Source: Cylindrodendrum hubeiense (Eukaryota > Ascomycota > Sordariomycetes > Hypocreales > Nectriaceae). From it: a stretch of DNA of 34,668 bases. Below the pieces are notes generated by a model. It was given only the letters and a program-made list of their open reading frames with translations, was not told the origin of the DNA and ran no database searches. Positions 20,757-31,570 of the stretch are shown one piece after another; position 1 is the first letter of the stretch, and the number at the start of each line of letters is the position of its first letter. A program made the position numbers and the translations under genes. The stretch is taken from the NCBI GenBank assembly GCA_014621425.1, contig JAANBB010000419.1, positions 1 to 34,668 of the forward strand. Direction: 5' to 3'.

Positions 20757-23222
20757 ATGCCAGCGGCTCACATGTACCGCGCCTGCTGCACACGGCTAGA
20801 GTCCTCTGTGACCTTGGCCTGGACACAACGAGCGGCTTTTCTCGCCCAACGACAGCGTCACACACGATTCGGAACGTTCACGACAAGTGCATACCATGCA
20901 CAGTCGGAGCAGCAGCCGTCAACTGAACAGCCCCAAATATTGACCCAATTGCGAATCAAAGATGCGTCGTCACAACCCGAGGCGCCAAACCCGGCTCAGG
21001 TAGAACTCGAGTTCATGGATTACGATCAGCACCTGCAGCACCTCCCGACACTCGACGAAAATCATAGCGCCGAAAATGGACCCAAGAGGAGGCCAAACGA
21101 CAGGGGAAAACCGGAGAAGTCCGTCTCGGGCTCACCGCGAGGCACACGAACCTTTCGACCAAAGACTCCAGCGAATCCCAAGGTTGCCGCTAAGCGCGCC
21201 CAGGACCAAACCAAGCGCAAGACAGCATTGAATAAGAAAAAGACAGATTATCTACAATGGGGCTACATACGGCATCAATACCCCCCCGAAGAATTGGTGG
21301 CTGCCAGACAACGATTTAACTTCTGGAAGCGGAAGCTGGATAATATTATGGAACCGAAGAATCCTAGTTCCTGGCCCTGGCGTGACGATGGCAAATGGCT
21401 ATTCGAGCTCGAGGACACATCGAGCATGCGCAAGGAATGGGAAGCGCTTGACATTGAGTCTCGAACCAAACAGTGGCCCACTGTCATGTTGTCAACCCTT
21501 CACAATTGCCCTGACAAGGCAGGTCAGGTCCTCGAGGCCACCATGGATCCATTGCCCCCCGGCTTTGCCATCTCCGACGTTTTGTTCTACTACACCAAAA
21601 TGCTTCGATTAGAGGAGCTCAGCCCTCGGGATCGATGCTCAAAAGCTGACGAGATTGTGGAACTGGCTGCCAAGGTCCTGGTGGATTTGCCTGCAAGACA
21701 CGTTCCGCTGCGCCAGGAAACTCTCGGTGTTCTCGCCAAGAAGCTGCCCAGCGACCAAGCAGCGGAGATATTCCACCTTCTCGAACAGGCTGGCTTGACG
21801 CTACATAAAAATACGCTACTACATTATGCCAGCGCTCTGGCCAGGAGCGACGCCCACAAGGAAACGGCCTACGAGATCTTGCGGGGCATCGCTGAGGGTG
21901 GCACCGACTTAAACCATCCCACGGTTGCTAGTGTTATCACGACGTTGCTGCATTCTACACATGCAGGAGACGGCTGGTCGAAGTCGGAAGAAAGCTCCTT
22001 TTCCCCGCAGCGGGCTATGGAGTTCTTCCTCGAACACGGTTACTCTCCTAACCTTGTCAGCTTCACCGCCCTCGTCGACTCTCTTTGTAAGCAGGGGGAC
22101 ATTGCAGAGGCCATCCGGCTCCCGCTCTTACTTGCAGAAAATGGAGCCAATCTTGACGAGAGGTGTTATACGACAGTATTCAGGGGGGCCAAACATAGCC
22201 TCAAGGCGTCGAACGTGCGCCAAGCCCTCGATGTGGCTAAGGCGGCAAACGCCCCCTACGTTGACGTGCTTAACAACACCCTTCACTCCATCTTCTACTT
22301 TGCCGAGATGGAATGTCGCGAGAAGAAGTACTTGGCACCCTGGGTTCTACCCCTTTTCGCACCGATGCTGAAGATCTACGCAAAGAAGTTTGATCTGAAG
22401 CCACTGCAATGGTTGGTACCAGACACTTTGCCCCTCATCTTGGAGCAGGATCATGAAGATGGTCCCGAGAAGTTCAGGTTCGGTCCTCGGAGGGAATGGG
22501 AATTCAAGCACACGATCCTACCGGTCGTCGACGAATTTTTTGAGTCAGGCGATGGCGCTCAACAAAAACCGAACTCGACGACTCTGGGAATCATGCTGCG
22601 TGCATACATCAAAAGTCTAAACCGCCCGTATGACATTATGTCGTTCTACACCTTCTTCAAGACCCGGCTGGAGGAGCGCGATGCGGGGAACAACTGGGCG
22701 GCCGACTTGGTTAAGGACCAGGGTAGTGTGATTCATGATACGCTTATATTGGCCATGCTGGAACGTCGATCATTGCTGCGGCCCGCTCTGCAAGTCTTTG
22801 GCGACATGCTACGGGACTCGATGAAGCCAAAAGCAAACGAGGACGCCAAGGATGAGCTAGCGAGCACGGAAGAGCCTGCAGTGCATCCGGCGCCCAATCT
22901 CTTCACGTTTAGTATCCTGATCCACGGCCTAATGATACGAGGCGAGAAGATGTTGGCTGAGCAGGTCCTGCAGGTTTTGCGTGAGCACAATCTTGAGCCC
23001 AATATTGTTACCTGGAACACGCTGGCCAAGGGATACGCCTCGATGCAGAATCTGTCTCAGACAGTTGGCACCCTGCAAGACCTCGAGGCTGCTGGCTTTA
23101 AGCCAGACGTGTACACATTTAGGGCGTTTGCTCGGCTGAAAGACCAGACGCGAGCTCTGGAAACTATGGAACGGATTATTGACACAAACAAGAAACGGTT
23201 GGAGCAGGATCAGTCTCGGTGA
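20757..23222 (+). CDS. Mitochondrial pentatricopeptide-repeat protein
   Basis: This is an intron-less gene for 821 residues. The N-terminus is rich in Arg, Ala, Ser and Thr and lacks acidic residues until about residue 20, as in a mitochondrial targeting sequence (RACCTRLESSVTLAWTQRAA, then RQRHTRFGTFTTSAYHAQ). Pentatricopeptide repeats, each a helical hairpin that reads RNA bases, are visible at about residues 430-480 (PNLVSFTALVDSLCKQGDIA) and in tandem at about 712-800 (PNLFTFSILIHGLMIRGEKM, PNIVTWNTLAKGYASMQNLS, PDVYTFRAFARL). The middle has weaker helical repeats. Fungal PPR proteins act in processing, stability or translation of mitochondrial transcripts; which transcript this one serves cannot be told from sequence alone. 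A second in-frame ATG five codons downstream (20772) could also be the start. Confidence 0.9.
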   Translation: MPAAHMYRACCTRLESSVTLAWTQRAAFLAQRQRHTRFGTFTTSAYHAQSEQQPSTEQPQILTQLRIKDASSQPEAPNPAQVELEFMDYDQHLQHLPTLDENHSAENGPKRRPNDRGKPEKSVSGSPRGTRTFRPKTPANPKVAAKRAQDQTKRKTALNKKKTDYLQWGYIRHQYPPEELVAARQRFNFWKRKLDNIMEPKNPSSWPWRDDGKWLFELEDTSSMRKEWEALDIESRTKQWPTVMLSTLHNCPDKAGQVLEATMDPLPPGFAISDVLFYYTKMLRLEELSPRDRCSKADEIVELAAKVLVDLPARHVPLRQETLGVLAKKLPSDQAAEIFHLLEQAGLTLHKNTLLHYASALARSDAHKETAYEILRGIAEGGTDLNHPTVASVITTLLHSTHAGDGWSKSEESSFSPQRAMEFFLEHGYSPNLVSFTALVDSLCKQGDIAEAIRLPLLLAENGANLDERCYTTVFRGAKHSLKASNVRQALDVAKAANAPYVDVLNNTLHSIFYFAEMECREKKYLAPWVLPLFAPMLKIYAKKFDLKPLQWLVPDTLPLILEQDHEDGPEKFRFGPRREWEFKHTILPVVDEFFESGDGAQQKPNSTTLGIMLRAYIKSLNRPYDIMSFYTFFKTRLEERDAGNNWAADLVKDQGSVIHDTLILAMLERRSLLRPALQVFGDMLRDSMKPKANEDAKDELASTEEPAVHPAPNLFTFSILIHGLMIRGEKMLAEQVLQVLREHNLEPNIVTWNTLAKGYASMQNLSQTVGTLQDLEAAGFKPDVYTFRAFARLKDQTRALETMERIIDTNKKRLEQDQSR

Positions 23223-24086
23223 AGACGGGATTATGGGGCATGAAAAGAAGCAATGAATTGCCTTGTTTGGGCGGCGAGCAGGAGTTGGCGTAACCAGGTG
23301 GCGTCTTGTATAATTACATCACATCACTCATCACATCTCAGGCGGCATATCCCGGCATTGTACAGTACGATAGACGAAGGGAGTCCCAACTAGAGGGGCG
23401 AATACGACGACTTTCACACAGTGAAGATACGGTCTACATGATCCAGACCATGCTAGATCATGACGCAAAGACAAAACGACCGCGCTTTGGCCAGTCCCGG
23501 GGAGTCGGAACGCAGTCTAAGAGGCTCATCGCGTAGGCTAAGGCAGACTCTATTTAGTGGCAGCTCACAGCCAACACACGAGATGACCGCAGCCAACAGC
23601 CCAACAATCAAACCTTCCCCGCATTTCCGTCTTTTCAGCATCTCTCGTCTCCTTGGCGGTAGCCCGTGGCGGTTTAAAAAAACGAGGGCCCTCGCGTTTC
23701 ACAGAACCGGTCTCAACGCCTTGCAAATCTACTCCCTGTTTCTTCAACCGCGCCGGCAATCGCTTGCGACACCAGTAGCCTCCAACCCCTAACCCCTGAT
23801 TGGCCGAGCCCGGCCGTCTATGCCTGCCGGCGCTCGTGGGCATCAAGTCGCTGGGTCGCACATTTGCACTTTGACAGGCCAGGGGATTCTGGCATGGTCG
23901 CAGAGAGCCCATCGTGTTCTTCAGCGCCATCTTCACCGTCCTAGAAAAGCCGCCCCGAGAATCTGGGTGCTGGCTCCGTCGCCTCTTAGACGGATAGGTT
24001 TGGATAATATCCGCCGCGCCGCCTCCGCCTCCGCCAGCCCGCCGAGCGGCTAATTACCCGATTCGGGAACCCCGTTCTGATCCACC
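23223..24086. other. Intergenic region between the PPR gene and the transcription factor
   Basis: The 864 bp contain the 3' end of the PPR gene and the promoter of the zinc-cluster gene. A frame at 23460-23792 (110 codons) has no recognisable similarity. CCGCCGCC-type triplets occur just upstream of the transcription-factor start (24010-24050). Confidence 0.5.
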
Positions 24087-26305
24087 ATGCCGCCCGGCCC
24101 GGAGCTTGCGGCCTTCACCACCGTCTTCCGCGCCGCTGACGCGCACCGGGTCAAGCGCAACCGCCAGCCCGTCTCGTGCACCGCCTGCCAGCGCCGCAAG
24201 ACCAAGTGCGATCGCCAGAAGCCATGCGGCGCCTGCGAGAAACGCAGCGAATCAGCGGCGTGCCGCTTCGGTCCGCCCACGGGCCCTGCCGGCCGTCTTG
24301 AGGTCCAGGCAAGGCTGGCCAGGCTTGAGGAGATGGTTAAGGATCTCGCCACGTCCGGTTCCAAGAACCCGGATGTAAGTGGCAATCTTGTCAAGCCTGG
24401 TTTCGGGGAAACATTGGGGCCAGAAACTCTGGGAGACGGGACCGAGGCCGACTATCACGGTGCCACGTCGTGGTCGGCTTTAGTCGAGAGCATCCGTGAT
24501 ATCCAGAATGTCCTCGAAGCCGAAGAAGACATGCCTCCTCCCCCCGACGAGCCAGCAGATGTGGCATTGCCGGACATCTTCCTCGGGGACATGGCCCCCC
24601 TCACCATGAAAGAGGTCATCGGCAGCTTACCGTCGCGCCCAGACGCCGACAAGCTCGTCACGACCTACTTCAATGCCAAGTTTCTTGCTGTACCCTTCGT
24701 CCACGTCCATCACTTCAGGCGTCGCTATGAGGCCTTCTGGGAGAACCCCGAGGCGACTAGCTTCCTCTGGCTGAGCATCATGTTCTCCATACTTAGTATC
24801 GGCGCCATGATTGCCAAGGTCAAGGGCCTCGTCGGACCGCTGCTGCTCTCCGTTGCGGAGCCCAAGTTCTACATGGTCCGCTCCGCGCAATGTCTCATCA
24901 CTGGCCAGTACCTCAAGGCCAAGGCCTTTTCGGTCGAGGCCCTCATGATGTTCGCCCACTCGCGCAACGTGCAGAAGGAGGATTCGGACCCTACTATATG
25001 GGCCTTCTACGGGCTCACCGTCCGCCTCGCCCAGCGCAGGGGCTATCACCTTGATGCTGTCAACGTCTCGACTAATATCACACCCTTCGAGGCTGAGATG
25101 CGCCGCCGAACCTGGTTCATGATTCAGTCGTCAGACTTGCTCTTCTCCTTTCAGCTCGGCATGCCGCCCATGATCTACCAGGAGGTCTGCAACGCCGACC
25201 ACCCGCGGAACCTGATCGACGACGACTTTGACGAGGGCACCGAGGTGCCGCCTTCACGCCCCCCCGACTGACCCGACGCCGCTCCTCGCCTGGCGCATCA
25301 AGTCGTTCCTCTGCCGCATCACGCGGCGCGTCATGCGACATGCCCTCGCCGTAGACAAGCCAGCGTATGAGGAGACCATGGGTCTCAACGCGGAACTGGA
25401 AGCCTTCTACGCGACCATCCCGCCGTATTACCGCATCCGCTCTATCCGCAGCACCTCTTTCACTGACGAGGGCTACACCATCATGCATCGCCTCATTCTC
25501 GAGCTGATGTACCGCAAGACGCTCTGTGTGTTGCACCGCCAGTATCTCAGCGTTGATAAGTACGAGGCCAGGTACCAGGGGTCCCGGGAGATCTGCCGCG
25601 ACGCTGCGATGCGCATCCTCGACCTGCACCTCGAGTTTGATCAGGAGATTCGACCTGGCGGGAGGATGTACGAGGACCGTTTCATGGTTTCAAGCCTGAC
25701 GCTACACGACTTCCTCGTTGCGGCCATGGTCATCTGTCTGGATCTTAGCGAGTCCACCGACATCAGGTAAGTCAAGCACCCCCTATTTCACAGCCCCAAT
25801 CGGAGAAGAATCATCTCACGCCCCTGGCCAACAGGCACTCTGACCGCCAGCACCGCGTGCGAATCCTCCAGCGTGCCCACGCCATCTGGACGGAGCGCGG
25901 CGCCAAGTCGCAGGATGCCCGGCACGCCTCCAAGGTCCTCGCGGCCATCTTGAACAAGGTCGAGACACCACCGGCCGCCCATACGAGCTTCTCTGACGGC
26001 TCCACCCTCGTCGCCGGCGACACGCCGAGCACGAGCGACGCGTATGCGCCGCCGGATCTTTCCCCAATGCAGATCACCGATTATCCCGTCAACTTTGACG
26101 AGCTGCTCCCGCTCGAGAGTTTCTTTGGCGCTACCGAGGGACTGGACTGGGTATGTTTCATTCCGTCTCCTCCTTCGCTCTCCTCCATCCTATTTTTAGC
26201 CTGTATACCTAACAGAACTGGCAGAACTCCATCGATCAGTACCTCCGCCATGGGGGCGCGGTTGAAACACAGTGGGACCAGCTCTTCCCAGACAGGACGC
26301 CATGA
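24087..26305 (+). pseudogene. Zn2Cys6 fungal-specific transcription factor, interrupted by a frameshift
   Basis: This is a zinc-cluster regulator of unknown target. The binuclear cluster is complete at residues 31-59 (C31, C34, C41, C47, C50, C59; QRRKTK basic loop) and is followed by a short coiled-coil linker (RLARLEEMVKDL). The fungal-specific TF domain follows (YFNAKFLAVPFVHVHHFRRR, FEAEMRRRTWFMIQSSDL). After DEGTEVPPSRPP the frame hits TGA at 25269-25271, but the domain continues without loss in another frame (TDPTPLLAWRIKSFLCRI). One extra C in the seven-C run at 25259-25265 accounts for this exactly. With the shift allowed for, exons 24087-25766, 25835-26150 and 26225-26305 give about 691 residues ending QLFPDRTP, and the length is divisible by three. 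It may be a sequencing error in a homopolymer or a recent inactivation. As read, the truncated product has 394 residues and keeps the DNA-binding domain. Confidence 0.85.
25259..25265 (+). other. Seven-C run with a frame-breaking extra base
   Basis: With six Cs the frame reads SRPPTDPTPLL and continues the conserved domain; with seven, as here, it ends two codons later at TGA. No splice donor and acceptor pair around the site would repair the frame while keeping the flanking conserved residues. Confidence 0.8.
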
Positions 26306-27360
26306 CGAGGCGTGCCTGTCTCATGTCATCGTGTTTCTTTCTTCGGTCGGTCGGGCCGGGGCGTCTCTAGCTGGGTCTTAGAAGCAACAGTGTGCTGCAA
26401 TGCGATGGGAAAACTGCGTCAGTGCTCGCGGTTCTTGCTTTCTCCTTGGGTTTCGACAAGGATTTGCAAGTTGGTTGTGCTTTTTGCCATGAAGTGTGTC
26501 GACATCTTTTGACCTTTCTCGAAACTCGGAGAGGAGATCGCCACCTCTTCGGCTAGTGTTTGGGGGCCAAGGACCGTGTGCGTACTTAGCTAGCATATCC
26601 CAGTATGACCACATGGCAAGACAATTGCAAACATCGCAAGGTTCCCTCGTTCGAGCAACTAAGTTGTTCCCCGCACCAACAAAAGTCTCCGACCCAAAAC
26701 TCCGAAACTCTTCGTGTTTTCGCCATATTAAAGGCGCGCATGGCCGGGCGAGTGGCCGCAGTGGACCGCAGTAGACCGCAGCTGACCAAACTAAGGTCGC
26801 AGAAGAGCGGCCAAACAAGCACGACGCCTCACGGAATGTCTACACCGACTTGTCCTAGTTCAACGCGGATGAATACACTTTCAGACACCGGAAAACGAGA
26901 AGAGCGGGTCAAGGTTGCATCAAAACAATAACATGGATATCTCGCTGCAGGCCTCCGGCCTGGCTTGTTTATCTCTCGTGAATCATGAGCACATGGAACA
27001 ACAATCCGCCAACCCAATCCTAGTCCAGCCCATCCGCCCATCATTCCTGTATCGTCTACCTCCCAAAACCAATTCCCACTCCTGAGGGCATCCAATCCCT
27101 CCGACCAGCGCACTAAAGGGGGTCCCTTCTTTTCCGCGGTCATAATCCATAACATATGCTTGATATAACAGAAAACAATGAACAACGCCTCAACTTTTTG
27201 GATGTGGCCCTTTTTTTTCTTCTTTTTTTCTTTTAGTACTTGTTTCAGTCGACACATGATGTATCTATTTTGCTGAAACGAGAGCGAAGGATGTACACGG
27301 CAGAATACGCTGGGGTATCATGACAGCAAATGAGAAGTGTGACGTCGCAAAAGGTTGGTA
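26306..27360. other. Convergent intergenic region
   Basis: The 1055 bp lie between the facing 3' ends of the two zinc-cluster genes. There is a GGACCGCAGTA-like repeat at 26755-26786 and a long T-rich tract at 27209-27235, the latter probably near the 3' end of the fusion gene (A-rich on that gene's strand). No coding sequence is apparent. Confidence 0.55.
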
Positions 27361-29419
27361 TTAAGATGCGATGCCGCGGAGAACACGCGCGGGGTTCCCG
27401 GCTACAATAGTAAATGGTGGAACATCCTATTCGAGTTTGTTAGTAACTGTCGTCTCAATACTGAGAGATGTTGCAACAAACCTTTGTCACAATTGACCCA
27501 GCACCAACAGTGCTTCCCTTGCCAATAGTCCGTCCGGGGAGGATAATGGCACCTCCACCGATCCAACAGTCTTGCTCAATGGTGATGACCTTGCCGAGCT
27601 GGGGACCTTGTCCACCTTGACGCTTCTTAGGGTCGATAGGCAGCGTGGCAGTGAAGATGCTGACATTCGGCCCAATGACACAGTTGTCGCCAATCTTCAC
27701 TTCACAAACATCGTTGATGGTGCAGTTGCGTCCAATTACCACGTGGTGGCCAATGGTGATGTTGTAGCCGTAGTCGCAGGTGAAGGGTGTCTCAACCGCG
27801 ACATGTCTACCCACACGGCCCATGTTAGTGACTGGAGAGGCTTCTGTGGGCGATACTCGGACAGGGTCGCGAGGCTGCAAAATCTCGAGGAACAAGCGAG
27901 CACGCTCCTCGGGAGAGACGCCGTTGGTAGGGGGCGTGGTCAAGTTGTTAAACCTCCAGCAGGCGGCAGCGCAACGCTCGCGCTCCAGGCAGAGCTCCTT
28001 GTCAAAGGGATAATAATGCCGTCCTGACAACATCTCCTCCTTCTGCGTCCGCCTCTGGGGGAACTGCGAATGGGAGAGCGCCAACTGCGCTGCGACCTGG
28101 ACATTGGACGTAGGAGCCTGGGCGGGAGGCGCTGGGCTGTTCGTTCTCGTCGGGTGAAGGATGTTGATCTGGGGGAGCTGGTTCCCGGGATGAGGAGTCT
28201 CGGGTTCCGTCCTGCTGAGATCGTGCAGCGGAGGCACCCGCTGGTATTCTTTGGTCATCCTTTCTCCGAACGGTGGTGGTTGAGTGTTGGCGCTGACTGG
28301 CGTAGGGAACACGTTCGCAGGAGTGTAGGGAAGGGCCGAGAGTTTATTATCGGGGCTAGTAACGGACGCGCTCGGGATTGTTGACGCTGTTGGCCGGTCA
28401 TCGTCGGTCACCAACGGGCGGCCTTGTGGCGGGTCGATTCTCAAGGCCTGGCCGCGGTAGGGTGGCAGGGGTTCCCGCTTGACCGGCTGGGTCCCGTAAG
28501 GATTTTGTTGTGGCATTCCATATGCACCTGGAGGCACATAGCTCGGGTCCTTGGACTCGAGAGGAACTGCGGAGGCCTTGTTGTCGGGCTTTTGCCATCC
28601 AGGACCTCGCTGAGGTGGGTATCCAGCACACACAAAACTACCGCGAAGACAGTTGCCGCCTGTCCGAGCGTCAGTATCACATCCAAAACGTAGCTCAAAA
28701 TGAAACTTACACTCAGGCTTCTGTTCGTCGCACTTCTTCTTTCGCTTGCGGCACGTCAGACAACCCGTCTTGGTTCGGTTGCTAAAATTTCGCTTCCGCT
28801 TCTTGGGATCATGTTGCATGACGCCGTCTCGCCTATGCTCAGGCGTGTATTGGTCGCCATACACATTGATAGACCGGTCATCCATCTCGGGGCTGGTTTG
28901 GGGGTAGTCGCCGTGATCCATCTGACCAGCAGCTCTTCGCAGCGCATCCCCAATCTGCTCCTCCGTCTGACCATGAGGCGTGGTAGCTGAGTTCTGCTGA
29001 GAGTCATAACTCCGGTCATCACGCTGTGCGTACCACCCGTCCTTGTCTCGCTGCTCATCGCCGTAATGCCGGTAATCTCGCTGTGGGGTTCCATACGGCT
29101 CACGGGAGTCGGCCTGGTTGGGAGCTGCTGTCGTCTCTGGAGTGCGTTCCTGGACAGGGGGTTCCCGCCGTAACTCTAATGAGTCTGAGCGCTTGCGCTT
29201 GTGAGAGCCTTCAACATCCGGGTAGTTTGGTGATTGAAATGCTGGTCGATCGCTACTTTGAGCTGACCTCTGGTTCGATGAGACATCTGGGGTGGCCTGA
29301 GGCTGAGCCGGGGCCGTGCTGTTTGCGCGTTCTTCTGAGGCAGTGCTCTTCTCGGCGGTCACAGAAGGGGGATCTGATGTTTTGGGTGAGCCCCCGTTAA
29401 GGGCGGTGAAAGTTGACAT
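27361..29419 (-). CDS. Zn2Cys6 DNA-binding protein fused to a maltose-acetyltransferase-like domain
   Basis: Three exons (29419-28711, 28659-27482, 27426-27361) give 650 residues; the introns are 51 nt (28660-28710) and 55 nt (27427-27481, with TACTAAC). Residues 1-215 are disordered and rich in Ser, Gln and Arg. A Zn2Cys6 cluster spans C220, C223, C230, C237, C240 and C247 (CLTCRKRKKKC, then DEQKPECGNC after splicing), preceded by a basic KKRKRNF. A Pro-rich linker leads to a Mac-type domain at about 446-505 (GRHYYPFDKELCLERERCAA) and a left-handed beta-helix at about 520-645 (IGHHVVIGRNCTIND, IEQDCWIGGGAIILPG, IGKGSTVGAGSIVTKD, VAGNPARVLRG). That is the NodL/LacA/MAT acetyltransferase fold, which uses acetyl-CoA. 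The position of the catalytic histidine in these enzymes (TATHPLDP-like) reads TATLPIDP here (L576), so enzyme activity is doubtful. Similar fusions exist in ascomycetes, but their function is not known to me. Confidence 0.9.
28660..28710 (-). other. 51-nt stop-free intron inside the zinc cluster
   Basis: The intron has donor GTAAGT, branch-like TACTGAC and acceptor GGACAG. Being 51 nt and free of stops, it can be retained without loss of frame. Retention would insert 17 residues between the fourth and fifth zinc cysteines (KFHFELRFGCDTDARTG), changing the CX2C spacing. Splicing restores the exact CX2CX6CX6CX2CX6C pattern. Confidence 0.85.
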
Positions 29420-30309
29420 GTTGAGCCAACTCGGATTGGTGGTGTTGGTAGCGCGAATTGAGCTCGCGAATAAGCTGCGCTGAGAGGTTACAGACGTAAC
29501 GTTCAGAATTAGGGAAGTCGGGGTGGTGGCCTAGATTCCTTGTCGAAAAGTCACTAAAGGCGTTCCGAGGCTTCCGTTCCGTGGACAGCCGCCTCTTGAG
29601 CTTCGGGCCTCGTAAATCTAAAGGCGTCCAAAAGCGAGTATCGAAACCCAACAATTACTGGAGCCGAACAAGAGCTAAATCGGCCGGAAGGGCGGCACGG
29701 AAATGCAAGACCAGGTCGATTCAAGGACCTGTCGTGGGGCTGACGAAGAGTTGCGCGGGGCGGTCCGCAGCAAGACGTTTGTTGGGAAGCGGTGATTTGG
29801 GAGTTGGCACCGTTACAGAGGGTTTTCTCCGTCCAAATCCAGGGAGTCGACAGTGCAAAAAAGCGAGCACAAGGCAGAATGGCGAGAGTTGAGTGTCGGC
29901 GACGGCGAGGTCGAGTACGAGCGCCGGGTGAGAGTGAGAGTGAGCAGAGCTGGGCAGAGCTGAGCTCCTGCGGTGAATTGCCAGGAATGCGCGCGGGTAC
30001 GCTGGTGTCCAAAAAGCGAGACAGTGACCAGACTGCGCTCGCACCCGTTCCTTGAATTCGTGTTTTTCGATCCTTGGGCGTTCCGGGTGACCGAGGGTCC
30101 TCCTGATAGCTTTGCGCGGGTGCGCACAGAGAAGAGATCCGGGCGCTGTGGTGGTGACGATGGGACCGAGCCAAGTATCGCGGCGCTTGGAGCGTAGGTT
30201 TGACGCGCGATTATGCTGATGCGCCTGTGGCCGGGAAAAAGGCTGGGTTGGGGTGGTGGCGGGGAGAGCTCAGATCAGGTCTGGCAAGAGGCGATTCGAG
30301 ACGGAGGAA

Positions 30310-30331
30310 GTGCGGAGCGAGTGCGGAGCGA
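30310..30331. repeat. 11-bp tandem duplication (GTGCGGAGCGA)
   Basis: Two perfect abutting copies in the purine-rich upstream region of the fusion gene. Confidence 0.75.
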
Positions 30332-30668
30332 GTGAGAGAGGTGAAGATGGTGGAGGAGAGAAGGAAAGAAAATAGAAGAGACCAGGTCAAGGAAGACCAG
30401 AGAGAGGACGAGGTCGAAGACGGGGGGGTGAGGGTGAGAAGAGGAAGAGTGTGAGGAGCGAGAGCCAGGTTCAAGCTAAAAAAGAAGGCGGCGGCAAGGA
30501 CAATGAATGGAGTCTCGCGACGAAGGGGCTCGAGGGCATGGCCGGGTCTAGGCGACTTGGTCAAGGCTGAGGAACCGCCGCACCGTACACACACAGACGC
30601 GCGCACACACACTTCTCTTACACACACGAGCAGCTCGGCTCTGGACGCAACCAGCAAGCGCGGCAGCA

Positions 30669-30692
30669 AGGGAGCCAGGGAGCCAGGGAGCA
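30669..30692. repeat. GGGAGCCA tandem repeat
   Basis: About three copies of an 8-bp unit, the last one diverged. A related unit, GGGAACCA, occurs at 1202-1224 in the left intergenic region. Confidence 0.65.
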
Positions 30693-30830
30693 AGGGCCAG
30701 AGAACCGGCGAGAGAGTGAGGACGCCCGGGCTCAAGTGCGAGTCTGCGAGGTGAACCGTGAGCCGTGAGCGAGACCGTCAGACTGCTGGCCGGCGGACCC
30801 TGATACTGACGGGGAGATAGATGCTGGGGG

Positions 30831-30854
30831 GGCGTGGAGAGAGGCGTGGAGAGA
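30831..30854. repeat. 12-bp tandem duplication (GGCGTGGAGAGA)
   Basis: Two perfect adjacent copies, 30831-30842 and 30843-30854. Confidence 0.75.
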
Positions 30855-31062
30855 GCAAAGAGCACGGGGGACCGGGGGGATCCTGGGAACGTGGGACTTG
30901 GACCTCTTATTTGGGGTGTGGGTTGCGGCCAGGCCGCGGCTGGAGAGGTGGTGAGATGGAGAGTTGGCGGAGGTGAGATTGAGGATGCGAGGGACCGGCG
31001 CGAGGCAGACGACACGAGGCAACAAGGGGAACCGGGAAGCCCAAACGGAGGACGAGAGGGCC

Positions 31063-31137
31063 AAGACAGAGACAAGGCAGTACGGTATACGACAAGACAG
31101 GACAAGACAGGACAAGACAGGACCGGACGGGACAGAC
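31063..31137. repeat. GACAAGACAG tandem array
   Basis: Three perfect 10-bp copies at 31091-31120 are flanked by diverged copies on both sides (AAGACAGAGACAAGGCAG before, GACCGGACGGGACAGACG after). Confidence 0.85.
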
Positions 31138-31424
31138 GAACGAAGCCAGAGCCAGGGCCCCGGCGGAGCTTTGTACAGTACCGAGTCTATCGCTAAGCCC
31201 GGGGACGGCCTTTGCCCCCCCGCCCAAATTGGGGCGGCATGGCGCTTCGGACGGCGTCAGTTGTCGAGGTATGGTTGGTACCCTGGGTACATGGGGTACC
31301 TCCGGAATACCTCACACCGTTGTCAGTCTGCCCGGCGCCGCGTCCCTGGCTGCGCGCTACGTAGTCCGCACCCTCCCTCTCCAGTTCCAGTTCTGCAGTT
31401 TCCAGCCTGCGGTTCCAGTCTGCA

Positions 31425-31453
31425 GCGTCTGCGGTGTCTGCGGTGTCTGCAGT
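31425..31453. repeat. GTGTCTGCG 9-bp tandem repeat
   Basis: About three copies with single-base variants, in a pyrimidine-rich non-coding stretch. Confidence 0.65.
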
Positions 31454-31570
31454 GCCAGCGCCGGTGGGGAACCGCCCTCGGTTGGGTGGCCCTTTGATGG
31501 CTTCTTGTTGGCTTCTTGCTGGCCTCCTGTTGGCCTCCTTCCAATTGCCTGGTAGCCGTACAATAAAATG

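Noticed and set aside
22087..22107. GTAAGC...TTGCAG resembling an intron in the PPR gene
   Set aside because: Only 21 nt long, too short to splice, and it encodes part of a well-formed PPR motif (LCKQGDIAEA).
23778..23800. CCAACCCCTAACCCCTGA as a telomere-like repeat
   Set aside because: Only two imperfect units, not the TTAGGG/CCCTAA unit of filamentous fungi, and placed between ordinary genes.
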